In this document: one piece after another, positions 42,161-53,679 of the stretch
How positions within the stretch are numbered: the first letter of the stretch is position 1
How the letters are laid out: the number at the start of each line of letters is the position of its first letter
Source: Platanthera guangdongensis
Taxonomy: Eukaryota > Streptophyta > Magnoliopsida > Asparagales > Orchidaceae
DNA: 64,000 nucleotides
NCBI GenBank assembly: GCA_039583875.1
Contig: CM077165.1
Span: 77,364,757 to 77,428,756, forward strand
Reading direction: 5' to 3'
Made by a program: the position numbers and the translations under genes
The notes under the pieces: model-generated
What the model saw: the letters and a program-made list of their open reading frames with translations, nothing else
The model's database searches: none
What the model was told of the DNA's origin: nothing

Positions 42161-44299
42161 TGTAACTCCCCAAATCTCAAGGATGACTGGGCTGAAGGAG
42201 AGTGGGTAACACGGCCTGTGACACGGGTGTGTCCCAAAGCCGTGTCCTAGGTACACGTCCGGGGACACAGGCATGTCCATGGCCATGTCCTGCACTCGAG
42301 TGCTGGCAGGGTGGTCTCGAGTGAGCTCGATGAAATACAGTCGACGATCCTCGAGTGAGGTACACGGCTTGTGACACGGGCGTGTCCAGGTCGTGTCCTC
42401 GACATTTTCTCGAGTGAGCTTGACGAAATGCACTTGATGATCCTTAAGTTGGGCATACGACCTGTGACACGGGCGTGTCAAGGGATGTGTCTTTCTCTAT
42501 GCTTGGACAGTTCTGTGAGGACTGTTGAACACGGGCTGAACACGGGCATGTCCGAAGCCGTGTCTAGCACACGACCTGTGACATGGGCGTGTCACATGGC
42601 CGTGTCCTGGTCTGATTAAGTCGGTTTCTTTATCGCTTAAGGTACACGGCCTATGACACGGGCATATCACAAGCCGTGTTCAGCCTGGGAAAGTGATTTT
42701 CAGTTCTTTTCAGGGCTATCCATTCCTTTCAACTAGGATCCAATAGTCCTGAGATCTCCCTGCTGTTATAAGGCCATGAGTTGAGGATAAACTCTCTCAT
42801 TATCTAAGGTATTTCTCTCTCTTTGTAAATAGGTGGAGAGTGGGGAGAGCAAGGGAGGAGGAGGAGGAATCCGGCTGTCGGTGGAGTTTTAGATCCCCGA
42901 ATCACGTGCTGAGTTCAGATTCGTGGAGGCAAGGCCGTTGTGGTGATTTTCATCAGACTAGCTTTCCATGGCTCCAAAGCGATCGTCAAGGGTAACGATT
43001 TTTCTTCCTTAGACATGTGAAGTCCTTAATTTGGCATATGCATGGGTTTCCCCCACCAAAAGGTGGCTTGTTGAGGGATTCCCCTTGGGTTGATTCTGGA
43101 TATCCCCAAGATGTCTTGCATGTAGATCCGGAAATGTGTAGTACGAAATAGGTATACTGTGTGAAGCTCATCTGGATAGGTTGGTCTGGATTGGTGATGT
43201 TTTATTTTGCACACCGGATAAGACTCCGTGTATAAATGAACATGTTTGCGGATTCAGTGGGTTGTGCCTGTGAAGGGTAGTAGCAGGAAGTACTGGAGTG
43301 AAAGTCCAGGAAAATAACCGCAAAGTGCTTGTGTTGTATGCGATAAAAGACCAGTGTTTCTGGTACTACAGATGGTTGCATGGATTGTTGGATGTTTGCT
43401 CCAGATAAGGTTAGGGTAAGGGATGGAAAGTGAGTTCTGTCGCTAATGTCAGGCAAGAGTGAGTATCGCCGGTGATGGCACCTAGTTAACTTGTGATTGT
43501 GAAGCCAGTCCCTCGGGGACAGTGTGGCTATTTGTGAGCTTGGTGAGCTATTAAAAAGGCCTCATGCCGAACGGATAAGGGGATGCCAACCCGCATTAGT
43601 CTGGTTATTAAACTAACGATTTGAGCAACGGGAAAGGGCTGAACTATATCCGCGTTATGGTTGTCCGCCATGAGTTCCTGGGCGCCCAGAATTCGGCAGA
43701 AATGCATAATGAGAGTTTTAGGCCTACGCGCCATCCGGTAGCGATGCAATGGGGTGCTACGGGCCAAATCCCTGGTCATTACGCTAAGACTAAAGTCTCC
43801 AGTTGAAAGCCGTGGAGCAAAATGCTCAAGTTTGTCGTTGGGCTTCGGGCCTTGAATGGCGGTGGGCTACTGGTTTATCCAGCACACCAAGAATGTGTCC
43901 TGAGTGCACGGAGTGTCGGTTCATGTGGGCAATGTTTGTGATATCTTGATTGTGCGTGAGTGCACATTGTGTGTTATATCTACTTGTAAAATGTTATTCC
44001 TGCAGGGAAGGAATACCACTGCCCCGGGTAAGGGGTAGGGTCGTTATAATTTGGTCAGCTGAATGTTAACTGTTGTCTTATTTTCCACCATTGCGGTGTA
44101 TTGTCCCGTGCAGGTGCATGAGAGCCGAGCGAAACATAGGGGGCTGAAACCCTTGTTGTTACTGCTGTCGCTGCTGCTACTACACTGGCCCTTGAAGGCC
44201 AAAGAAGTTCATATGATAGTATGTTCATCGGTGGTCGGCCTGTGTGCCGATGTATGGAAGTCATATGTATCAAGCTTAACTGTAAGGCCATAAGGCCAG
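42161..44299 (+). repeat. Gypsy-2: LTR fragment lacking its 3' end, inside Copia-3 gag
   Basis: It starts TGTAACTCCCCAAATCTC, like Gypsy-1 (TGTAATGCCCCGAAACTC), and follows the Gypsy-1 LTR in order, with 'GGTAACGATTTTTCTTCC', 'ACATGTGAAGTCC', 'GTTATAATTTGGTCAG' and 'GTAAGGCCATAAGGCC'. It then stops where Gypsy-1 has ~250 bp more. Its first 500 bp hold about ten GACACGGGCGTGTC-like inverted motifs and two GAGCTCGA(T)GAAAT blocks. There is no target duplication, and Copia-3 gag sequence is missing at the junction. No internal genes are present. Confidence 0.82.
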
Positions 44300-44751
44300 A
44301 CTTGTTGCAGCAAAAAAAATAATGTTAGAGGGAGATTGTTTATTAGAGTTAGGAGCATACCTGTCCTACTTAGAGGATTTCCTTCTGTGCTGAGAGGAGG
44401 AAGATGGCCTTCTGTTCTTCCAATGCCCCTTCTTCATGAATTTTTGAAACTGGCTGGAGAAGGCAGCAAGATCCTCATCAGATGTATGGCTGTCAGATGA
44501 GCTAGACCTAGAGCTCTCAGATTCTGACACAGCAGTTCTCCTCACTGGAGAGATCTTCCTTCTGCTCCTGGTTGAAGCATCAGCTTTGAAAGCCACAGAT
44601 TTCTCCTTGCTTTGTGACTTGCTTCTCTTCTCTTCTTCTTCCTTCCTTGCAGTAAGCTGCATCTCATAGTACAGTAGCTTTCCAAATAGGGTTGGAGGTG
44701 GTGTGTTTGCTAGCTTGCTCATCTCTCTGATGGCACAGATCTTTATGTCTC
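44300..44751 (-). pseudogene. gag of Copia-3, middle part
   Basis: 44366-44722 (MSKLANTPPPTLFGKLLYYEMQL...) matches 'MTKLGEIPPPTLFGKLLSYEMQL' of Copia-4 gag, with a Ser/Asp-rich part and 'FQKFMKKGHWKNRRPSSSS'. After the stop at 44366 the remnant 'SNIIF...CCNKSG' is the start of the first zinc knuckle (Copia-4: KIICYCCNRQGH), cut at the gypsy LTR junction. Confidence 0.82.
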
Positions 44752-44929
44752 TGAAAGATATGGTACCTAAACACCTAGAGGGGGGGTGAATAGGTGACCT
44801 AATCCTTTTCTAACTTTGTTGGCAGTCAAACAGTTATATCACAGATTTCTAACTACTTTTGCACAGCAAACAGCAATAACAAAACATACACAGCTAATCC
44901 ACAGCACAATCACAGCACAGCACACAGTG

Positions 44930-44970
44930 TTTTATAGTGGTTCCCCAAGATATGGGTACATCCACTTCCC
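44930..44970 (-). promoter_or_regulatory. Conserved promoter block in Copia-4 3' LTR
   Basis: On the minus strand: GTGGATGTACCCATATCTTG, then GGGAACCACTATAAAACAC. It has a clear TATA box and is shared with Copia-1 and Copia-3. Confidence 0.7.
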
Positions 44971-45824
44971 CCTTCGCCTATCTAGCAGTGTACTAGATTC
45001 GGCCAAACTTCTCCACTGTCTCAGAACCCAAATTGGTTCCTACACCTCAGGCCCAAAGCCTTACAACTCAGCTTTATCCCAAAGCCTACACTCAGCCAAT
45101 CAAGGCCTACACTCAGCCAACCAAGGCCTACACTCAGCCAACAAGGCCTACACTCAGAGATCTCAATCTCCTACACTCAGGCTCTCAAGCCCTACCCTCA
45201 GCCTTTATAAATATAGGCTTACAATTCACTCAGATCCAAAGGATCCTACAAGATAAAAATGTTTTACAAAAATTAACTCAACAACTCAGAAATGAAAGAG
45301 GGGAGTTGAGAGTTTCTTGATGAGTTCTTGGAAGAACTCAGCTGGATTCACCCTGACTTAGCTTTCTTCAAAGCTTCTTAAGTAGAACTGAATAAGACTG
45401 AATCCTCTGCAGTTGTTCCTTGACCTCTGCCACTTAAGATCCAGAATTGAATCTGAATCCTTCTTCTCAGCCTAGTTCCAAAAGGCTGATTTCTTGGATG
45501 GAGCCCTCTCTCTCCAACTTCTTAGATCTGCACTTGAACTGCTAGATCTTCTTGTGTTGATACTCTTTGTACCACTTTAATAATTACTTCAACACTATGA
45601 TCAACCTTGACAATAATCTGATCAACAACTTCAACAACCTTTTCTATAAACTGTGGTTGCCTATTTATAGGCCTTCTTCATGGTAACCGGCTGGTCCGAT
45701 TCATAACTGACTTCTGACATCTCTGACAGTTGCTGTAGACCGGCTGGAACGGCAGCTGCCAAGTCATCCAGTCACTTCTTGAAAATCTCTAACTGTCTGT
45801 AAGTGTCGAGACTTTCTGTCTTTA

Positions 45825-46715
45825 AGTGTCGACACTTATAGTCCAAGTGTCGACACAAGTCTACAAGGTGTCGACACATTTCCTTGTATGTCTCGACACA
45901 TATTCTTCTGCATGTGTCGACACTGAAATTGAGTGTCGACACAAGTACTTGTTCTTCTAGCTTTTGCTGAATTCTTCTAAGTGTCGACACATCTCCTTTG
46001 TGTCGACACAACTTCTTGTGTTGAATCTGTCAAGTGTCGACACTGCTTCTTGGTGTCGACACATAGTCTTCAATGTTGTTACTTGCTGAGTGTCGACACA
46101 GCTCCTTGTGTCGACACACCTTCTTCTTGTTGAGACTTCAGCTGAGTGTCGACACATTCCTTTAGTGTCGACACTTGTACTTAGAATATTTTGTTGATAA
46201 TTCTGTTCTTTGCTAAGTGTCGACACAGCTCCTTGTGTCGACACTTTCTTCAAGTGTTGAGTCTTCAGCTGTGTGTCGACACATTGTTCTGGGTGTCGAC
46301 ACATACTTCAAATGTTGACTCTTCTGTTGAGTGTCGACACATTGTGCTGGGTGTCGACACTTACTTCAAGTACTGACTCTTTTTGCTTAGTGTCGACACA
46401 TTGTGTTGAGTGTCGACACTTTAACTTAGTCTCTGCAGACTTTTGCTGAGTGTCGACACAGCTCCAAGTGTCGACACTTTCTGGTGTAGACACAGCTTCA
46501 CTGGGTGTCGACACAGCTCCTTGTGTCGACACTTTCTGTCTGCACTTTTCTTCACTGAGTGTCGACACAGCTCCAAGTGTCGACACTTTCTGTCTGGTGT
46601 CGACTCTGCATCCCAGGTGTCGACACAATGACTCCAAGTGTCGACACTGCTTGTCTGGGTGTCGACACAAGCTTTCTTGAGTGTCGACACTTTCCCTCTG
46701 GGTGTCGACACATGG
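45825..46715. repeat. GTGTCGACAC palindrome array in Copia-4 3' LTR
   Basis: About 33 copies of the perfect 10-bp palindrome GTGTCGACAC plus a few one-base variants in ~890 bp. They mostly come in pairs with centres 18-20 bp apart, with 36-55 bp between pairs. Linkers are pyrimidine-rich and poorly conserved, so the boxes, not the linkers, are what is kept. Confidence 0.93.
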
Positions 46716-46856
46716 ACTTAGAAACTTTTTGCTTCAGTCCAGTACTTTCTTAACCTGCACAAGTAACTCAAACATACATCAAATACATTATGATGTATAT
46801 CATTGAGTTGGGTGAGGCTTCTTCAAATCAGGTACATTTGACCAATGTACCCAACA

Positions 46857-46872
46857 ATCTCCCCCTATTTGG
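46857..46872 (-). other. Polypurine tract of Copia-4
   Basis: On the minus strand CCAAATAGGGGGAGAT, abutting the LTR. The spacer 46873-47155 is AT-rich with no gene seen. Confidence 0.87.
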
Positions 46873-47155
46873 AGAAGTCATAACCCTTAGTCAATGATAT
46901 ACACCATTCATAATTAAAAATTACAGAATGATGTAAAGCAGATTATAAACAGCAGGGTAAACATAAACATGTAATATTTCACACATGTATACACATTCAA
47001 CATTGCAGAACAAACAAGAAATAGACATATTCTCAGAACAATCATGAAATATATTTATCATATATTGTTCTAACATTTTTTTAATACATCTTCAATGGTT
47101 TACAAAAATGTTTTTCATTCAAAAGATTACAACAATCTTCAAGTCAATTCCTAAT

Positions 47156-49993
47156 CTATTTCTGATCTGGTTCTTTGATAACAATGCCTTTGCCAGATTG
47201 GACTTGAGCTTTGACAGTGGCTTCAGCAGTTTCAGCAACAGCAGGCTTCTTGCCTTTTAAGTCCTTCTTCTTCAGCTCTTCTGCTTTGATTTTCTGCCTC
47301 TCAAAGTAGTGATATGGCTTGGGGAAGTACTTGCTAGGCTCCACTGCAGTAGGAGGTAGCTTTCCCATCTTTGCCTTTCTTCTATATTGAACAATGGCCT
47401 CCTGTCTTATTTCATGTTTCCTCCATTCTGCTTCAGAGAACCACTTGTTCCTTTCATGAGCATTGTCCTTGGCAGCTTTCCAGGCAGTTAATATTATATT
47501 TCTAGAGTAGGGCTCCACTGTTCAAAATCTGGCTTTTGTTCTGCTTGTTCCCTAAACCTCTTCTTTGACAGCATTGTCTCTTCTTCTTTCTCTAATGCCT
47601 CTTGCATAGCTGCAGAAATAGGTTGAACAACCTTTTCAATGTGGACATTGTCCTTGCCCTCAGTGGGCTATACATTGTGCTTACATCTGCTTGAACCATG
47701 TCAAAATCTGGAGGTGGATAAATCACTTGAGCTACCTCTGGTTGCTCACCTCCAAGATATGCAGTTTGAATCCCTGATTCAGCAACATTATCATCATCAC
47801 AGAGTGGAGGATAGCCCAGTGTAGCTCTGATGGATTAGATATCCATTTGGCATGGTCAGAGCTAGCTTTGACTAATACTCTCTCCCCTTTATGACTTCTC
47901 TAGCCATATGGTCTCTGACATCATCCTTTTGAAATCTTATTTGACTATCCAAATACCTGATTCCCTCTTTAAAGTAAGGTTTGAGCTTAGTGAGCTGTTC
48001 AGAGATGGCCTTCTGGGAATCTTGAATTGCAGTCTTGACAGCAGTAATCTCAGCTTGAAATACTTTATCAAAGTCAGCCTTAACTGCAGCAGCAGATGTA
48101 GAAGGTTCAGCAGTCTTATTCTTCAATTCAGTGACTATAGCATTGTGAGATTGTGTCAGATTGTCATTCATTCTGAGTTGATTTTCCAGCACATATCCTT
48201 GCTTCAATGCTATATCATCTACTTGTACTTTTATCTTCTCTTGGTGTGTTGCCAGATACACCACTGCATTGCCACCCTTGTGGAAGCAGTCTGTCATCTC
48301 TTTCTTGTTAAGGTTCATTTCAAACCTTATAGACTTTATATCTTGTGCCAGATCAAACTTGTAAAGCTTTGTGCCCTTCATCTACATAAGCCTCTATTGC
48401 TTTTCTTTGTTCATCCATTTTATCTGTAGTGCAATCAGTAAGCACTATAATCAACAGTTGGAGCTTGTTGAACTATAGGCTGTGGGGCTATAGATTGCAA
48501 AGCCTTCTTATAACTCTGGCTTCTCCTCTTGAAGACATAGAGTTTCTTCTTCTTAGCCTTTGCAGCCTCATCTTCTTCAGATTCTGAAGTGCTGGCTATT
48601 TCAACCCTTTCCTTAGGGCTTGGAGGTTTGTCAGCTTGCACATCAGGTGCTTTCTCACTTTCTGGCCTTAAAGGCTCTTCCAGAACTGTCAGTTGCTCCC
48701 CCTCAGCAGCAGCACTCTTATCTTCAGCAGCAGCATCCTTGTCCATGTCAAAATCTTCTTGATCTAGATTTAGAAACAAATCTTCCATTGTATATTCAGG
48801 TGGAGACTGTGCAGGAGAAGTTCTTGGTTCTTCAACCACTTGAGAAGTATCATCTTGAACTACAGCAGATGTGTCTTCTAAAACAACATCTGGAACTTGA
48901 CTGTCTAGCTGAGTTTGCTGATGTACATCAGACAAATCAGAATCTACTATAGAAAAATTCAATGTATTTAGGTCAATGAGTACCTCTTGTATGATGTTAG
49001 TGGCTTGCTCACTGTCCAGTGTAGAGGGTTCTTCTACACCTGGAAGCTCCCCCTGGCTTTGATCCCTGTGGATGGGGCTAGCCTGTGGTAGCTCCCCCTG
49101 GATCTCAGCAATATCTTGAGCAGCAGGGGTCTTCTCTGCAGCCACTTCCTCTTGGTCATCAGGAGTGAAAACAACTTGTTCTTCACTCCCTGAACTGCTG
49201 GAGGACTCCTGTGCCACAGGAGCTGTCTTCCTTTTCTTCCTTGGAGGAGAATCTTTCTTAGTAACTGTCTTCTCTGGGGTAGGCATTTCCTTGGACAACA
49301 CCCTGTCCCATCTGGAAAATATCCTTTGATCCATCTTCCTCATGTGGTTGATCTTACTTCCTGCAGCTGTATTCATTACCTCTGGTATGGTACCAGCTAG
49401 GTAGAGACTAAGTATTCTGCCCAGGTTGGGCTTCTTCAGACTCTCCTTGATCTTGTCAAACACTATCATTGACCAATCAGTTTTAATAGTGAAGATGATT
49501 CTTGTCATGATTTCAAACATGTAGGCAGACACTCTGTCATGCCCTCCAGTCTTGCTGAGTAAGACTTTTCCTACAATTTCAGACATGAACTTCCCTTGGT
49601 TATTCATGCCTTTTCTGTTGAATACAGATCCTATCTTCATCTTAGGATCAAGACCACACCAGGTAAAGCTTCCCTGGTCTTGGATGCAGTTACTTCTTCT
49701 TCATCTTGTGTTTTAGGTAGCTGGAGTACCTTCCTCAGACTTTTTGGTGAAATCTTGACCTTAGATCCATGAACTCTGGATTTGATTCTGTATCCAGATT
49801 CATCTACAGCAGCTCCATTAAGGAATTCAAGAACTTCCTTTTTCCAAATCTTTGTTGGTTCTGAAACCAAGTATTCTAGTCCAGAATTGGCGACTAGGGT
49901 TACCACCGACTTGATTTCTTGATCAGCTTCATCGAACGCGCCGCGCACTAGCTCATAGCCCTCGTTAACGTTCTCCTCAAGCTTAGGAGCCAT
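47156..49993 (-). pseudogene. Envelope-like third gene of Copia-4, broken
   Basis: Starts at the ATG at 49993 (MAPKLEENVNEGYELV). 49637-49993 has 'YRIKSRVHGSKVKISPKSLRKVLQLP'; after a one-base frameshift 48435-49640 has 'MSEIVGKVLLSKTGGHDRVSAYMFEIM', both matching the Copia-1 third gene. Then comes 'PPRKKRKTAP', a long acidic Ser/Glu/Pro-rich part, and an acidic patch plus lysine cluster (TSESEEDEAAKAKKKK) as in Copia-1. A stop at 48435, then 47872-48381 is coiled-coil-like, and 47156-47518 is a basic C-terminus (WFSEAEWRKHEIRQEA). No membrane segment or signal peptide is visible. The function is unknown. Confidence 0.82.
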
Positions 49994-50027
49994 TAGGGTT
50001 TGGAGAATTAGTCTTTAGAAAAGAGAG

Positions 50028-50475
50028 GTGTCGACACAGTAGTTTTGGTCTCGAAACTTTGAAAGCGTGTCGACAAACAAAGACAGAACCCTATTTATAC
50101 CTGTCTAATTTTGAAGATGAACAGGCGGGACAGCTAGCTTAACATGTGTCGACACTGGCAATAAGTGTCGACACTGACTTATAATGTCTCGACACATATG
50201 TGTCGACACAAGTTTAGTCAACAGATTTTATGTGTCGACACTTGGTTATGTGTCGACACAACATAACTCGACACATTGTCGAGACTTTACTTAGAAAAAT
50301 TCTGAGTAAAACTTAAGTGTCGACACCACATTGGATGTGTCGACACCTACTTGACATGTGTCGACACTAACATTCTGAAGTGTCGACACCAACATTCCTA
50401 GATGTGTCGACACCTTTTTCCTGAAGTGTCGACACCACTATTCTGTGTCGACATAGACTTGTCTATGTGTCGACA
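50028..50475. repeat. GTGTCGACAC array 5' of the Copia-4 envelope-like gene
   Basis: About 15 copies of GTGTCGACAC or near forms between the end of pol (about 50520) and the third gene (49993). Here many boxes extend to ATGTGTCGACACCT. This matches the placement of the Copia-1 cluster at 8115-8410. Confidence 0.92.
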
Positions 50476-50588
50476 CCTTTTTACTTAGTCATTTTCAAAT
50501 CTGTAAACTTACTCTAAGTTTATCATTCCTAGTTCAATTTTGAATCTATTGAACTTAGCTTCTTCTAGTGGCTTAGTAAACATATCAG

Positions 50589-52346
50589 CTACTTGTTCAT
50601 CTGTTTTAACATATTCAATAAAATATCTTCTCTTTCTACATGCTCCCTAAGAAAATGATATTTAATCTCAATATGTTTTGTCCTACTATGGGATACAGGG
50701 TTATTAGCTATTGAAATAGCACTTGTAGAATCACAGAAAAGTGGAGTTCTACTTACCTGAAATCCATAGTCCTCTAGCTGATGTTGAATCCACAGAAGTT
50801 GAGCACAGCAACTTCCTGCAGCCACATACTCTGACTCAGCTGTGGAGATAGCCACACTGGTTTGCTTCTTGCTACTCCATGAAATTAGTCTCCCACCTAG
50901 GAATTGACAGGTTCCAGTAGTGCTCTTTCTATCCTCTTTGCATCCTGCAAAGTCTGCATCTGAATAACCTGTTAGATCAAAATCTCCATTCCTAGGGTAC
51001 CAGAGGCCTAGATAGGGAGTGCCCTTTAGATATCTCAATATTCTTTTGACTGCAGTCAAATGAGACTCTTTAGGGCAGGCTTGATACCTTGCACAAACAC
51101 ATGTAGCATACATGATGTCTGGTCTACTAGCAGTCAAGTATAATAGGGAGCCAACTATCCCTCTATACAAGGTTTCATCTACAGGTTTCCCTGCATCATC
51201 CTTGCTAAGAGACATACTTGACCCCATAGGAGTCTTCATGGTACTGGATGAATCCATACCATACTTCCTTATGAGTTCTAGGGTGAACTTTGACTGACAA
51301 ATGGACAAACCACTCTCAGTCTGTTTAACTTGGAGACCCAAGAAAAACTTCAGCTCTCCCATACTACTCATCTCAAACTGACCTTGCATAAGTTTTGCAA
51401 ACTTTTTGCAAAGGCTGCTTTCAGTAGACCCAAATATAATGTCATCTACATATATTTGGACTAGTATGACTTTGCCTCTAGATTCCCTAAGGAATAGAGT
51501 CTTATCTATTTTCCCCCTTGAGAATTTGTTCTCAATGAGGAAACTAGATAGGGTTTCATACCAAGCCCTAGGGGCTTGCTTTAACCCATATAAAGCTTTC
51601 CTAAGTCTATAGACATGATGAGGTAGAGTTGGATCAACAAAACCTGAAGGCTGCTCCACATAGACTTCTTCTTTCAAATTACCATTTAGGAATGCTGACT
51701 TGACATCCATTTGGTATACCTTGAATCCTTGATAGGTTGCATAGGCCAAGAACATTCTTATGGCTTCCAGTCTGGCTACTGGAGCAAAGGTTTGATCAAA
51801 ATCAATACCTTCTTCTTGCCTATATCCTTTAGCAACCAGTCTAGCTTTATTCTTAATGATGACACCTTGTTCATCCATCTTATTCCTGTAGATCCACTTA
51901 ACTCCTATTACATTGTGGTCTTTAGGTTTAGGAACAAGTTCCCAAACCTTGCACCTCTTGAACTGATTAAGCTCTTCTTGCATTGCTTCAGTCCATTGTG
52001 GATCCAGTATTGCTTCTTCAAATTTCTTAGGTTCAACTTGTGACAGAAAGCTGGAATAGATTGCTGCATTCATGTTTCTACTCCTGGTTTGAACTCCTTG
52101 TCTTGGATCTCCAATAATCAGCTCTACTGGATGATCTCTAAGATGCCTGTGGGCTGGAGGCATCCTAACTTCTGGTTGAACCACTTCAGCATCTGCATCA
52201 TGCTGTACACCTTGTATTTCTTCAGCAACTGGCACATGTAGTTCTCCCCCTGGACAACAGCTACTCTCTTCTCCTTGCTGTCTTGCAGCAGGCACTTCTT
52301 CTATAGTAAGCTTGTCCATTTTCTTTGTAAACCTGTGGGGCTGCAT
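50589..52346 (-). CDS. pol: Copia-4 reverse transcriptase and RNase H
   Basis: 585 open codons: '[30 protein letters not shown]', '[22 protein letters not shown]', '[14 protein letters not shown]', catalytic YVDD ([13 protein letters not shown]), and RNase H '[26 protein letters not shown]', '[11 protein letters not shown]', '[11 protein letters not shown]', '[17 protein letters not shown]'. The final ~35 residues (to 'MFTKPLEEAKF', about 50530) are one base out of frame, so a small frameshift near 50620 breaks the end. It is also cut off from integrase by a frameshift at 52350-52430. Confidence 0.92.
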   Translation of the reverse strand: MQPHRFTKKMDKLTIEEVPAARQQGEESSCCPGGELHVPVAEEIQGVQHDADAEVVQPEVRMPPAHRHLRDHPVELIIGDPRQGVQTRSRNMNAAIYSSFLSQVEPKKFEEAILDPQWTEAMQEELNQFKRCKVWELVPKPKDHNVIGVKWIYRNKMDEQGVIIKNKARLVAKGYRQEEGIDFDQTFAPVARLEAIRMFLAYATYQGFKVYQMDVKSAFLNGNLKEEVYVEQPSGFVDPTLPHHVYRLRKALYGLKQAPRAWYETLSSFLIENKFSRGKIDKTLFLRESRGKVILVQIYVDDIIFGSTESSLCKKFAKLMQGQFEMSSMGELKFFLGLQVKQTESGLSICQSKFTLELIRKYGMDSSSTMKTPMGSSMSLSKDDAGKPVDETLYRGIVGSLLYLTASRPDIMYATCVCARYQACPKESHLTAVKRILRYLKGTPYLGLWYPRNGDFDLTGYSDADFAGCKEDRKSTTGTCQFLGGRLISWSSKKQTSVAISTAESEYVAAGSCCAQLLWIQHQLEDYGFQVSRTPLFCDSTSAISIANNPVSHSRTKHIEIKYHFLREHVEREDILLNMLKQMNK

Positions 52347-52425
52347 ACACTGCTAGACAACTCATTATTAATAAGTTTAGTCTCATCAAAAACTACATGC
52401 ACAGATTCTTCTACAACTTGTGTAG

Positions 52426-53673
52426 TCAAGTTGTAGACTCTATAAGCCTTACTATTATTGCTGTACCAAAAAAAATTCCCTCTTGGGACTTGGCAGCAAA
52501 CTTAGTTAAGTAAGACTTCCCATTGTTAAGTATGAAGCATTTGCAACCAAAGATCCTGAAGTAGGATAGGTTTGGTTTCCTGCCTTTCACAACTTCATAG
52601 GGGGTCTTGTTTAGCCCTTTAGTGATGGTAGCCCTATTTATAACATGGCATGCAGTGTTAACTGCTTCAGCCCAGAAATACTCTGGCAGTGATGTATCAC
52701 TTAATAGGGTTCTACCAGCCTCTATCAAGGTCCTATTCTTCCTCTCAGCAATGCCATTTTGCTGAGGTGTTCTAGGTGAAGAGAATTCTTGAAATATCCC
52801 AAAGTCTTCACACAGTTTTGTCATGCTATCAGACTGAAACTCAGTACCATGGTCACTTCTAATTTTGACCACAGTACTATTTAGTTCATTCTGAATTTGC
52901 TTGACAAAGCTGTAGAAGACACTAGGTGTTTCAGATTTCTGTCTTAAGAAGAACACCCAGGAAAACCTTGAGTAGTCATCTACAACTACAAGGGTATAGA
53001 CCTTCCTACCTAAGCTGTGAACTGGCATTGGACCAAAGAGATCCAAATGCAAGAGGTACAAACACCTCACAGCATCTTTGTTTTCTATGCTTTTAAAGGT
53101 GGATTTAGTCTGCTTGCCCTTTTGACAAGCTGAGCAAATGCCATCTTTAACACACTTAACTTGAGGACCATTCCTCACTAACTCTTTGCTAAAGAGTTTG
53201 CTAATTGTCTTGTAGTTAAGATGGGCTAGCCTCTTGTGCCATTTGACACAATGAGAGACTGTCTCATCAGCTACAAGACAAACTGGAGAACCATTGTTCT
53301 CAATCATAATGTCTAGGCAGTAGACATTCCTCTTCCTATATCCTGTCAAAATGATCTCTTGATCACTTGACCTCTTGATATGACAACCATTTTTAACAAA
53401 TGAGATGTCATACCCTACATCACTTAATTGACTTATACTTATTAGGTTGTGTTTCAACCCTTTAACATAAGCCACTTGAGTAATGGTAACTAAGTTTGAA
53501 GAAATGTTACCAAACCCTTTGATGATTCCTTTTTCAGAACCACCAAAGGTCACTTTAGGACCATTTTTGATTGGAATGTAGTCCTTCAGTAGTCCCCTTG
53601 TTCCAGTCATATGTCTGGAACATCCACTGTCCAAGTACCATGTAGGGGTATGGCCACTTGGACTCACCTGCAA
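52426..53673 (-). CDS. pol: Copia-4 protease and integrase
   Basis: In the same frame as the gag piece 53680-54135, separated by one TAA. Protease 'WYLDSGCSRHMTG'; zinc finger 'HKRLAHLNYKTISKLF...CSACQKGKQTK' complete; integrase 'HLDLFGPMPVHSL', 'IRSDHGTEFQS', 'TPQQNGIAERKNRTLIEAGR' with all of D,D,E present; end 'FRIFGCKCFILNNGKS' then a frameshift at 'EGIFFG' (relatives EGIFVGY). Confidence 0.92.
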   Translation of the reverse strand: MQVSPSGHTPTWYLDSGCSRHMTGTRGLLKDYIPIKNGPKVTFGGSEKGIIKGFGNISSNLVTITQVAYVKGLKHNLISISQLSDVGYDISFVKNGCHIKRSSDQEIILTGYRKRNVYCLDIMIENNGSPVCLVADETVSHCVKWHKRLAHLNYKTISKLFSKELVRNGPQVKCVKDGICSACQKGKQTKSTFKSIENKDAVRCLYLLHLDLFGPMPVHSLGRKVYTLVVVDDYSRFSWVFFLRQKSETPSVFYSFVKQIQNELNSTVVKIRSDHGTEFQSDSMTKLCEDFGIFQEFSSPRTPQQNGIAERKNRTLIEAGRTLLSDTSLPEYFWAEAVNTACHVINRATITKGLNKTPYEVVKGRKPNLSYFRIFGCKCFILNNGKSYLTKFAAKSQEGIFFGTAIIVRLIESTT

Positions 53674-53679
53674 AACAAA

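Larger units (their letters stand above)
44752..46856 (-). repeat. 3' LTR of Copia-4 (2105 bp)
   Basis: TGAAAGATATGG to CCCAACA. In element order it has the GTGTCGACAC array (45825-46715), an AT-rich middle, the CTACACTCAG(CC) tier (45040-45230), the promoter block (44930-44970) and a G/C tract (44774-44794). Frames such as 46308-46670, rich in 'CRH', 'VDT' and 'VST', are only the box array translated. Confidence 0.95.

Noticed and set aside
42247..42619. Short frames with repeated 'GHGHA/RPVTRACQ' type peptides
   Set aside because: They are the GACACGGGCGTGTC motifs of a gypsy LTR translated; no gene support.
45772..46753. Regularly spaced short repeat array, CRISPR-like at first sight, and overlapping frames rich in CRH/VDT/VST
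   Set aside because: The unit is a 10-bp palindrome with variable 8-45 bp linkers inside a plant LTR, present twice because the LTR is duplicated. The frames are the box array translated in different phases and give no family features.
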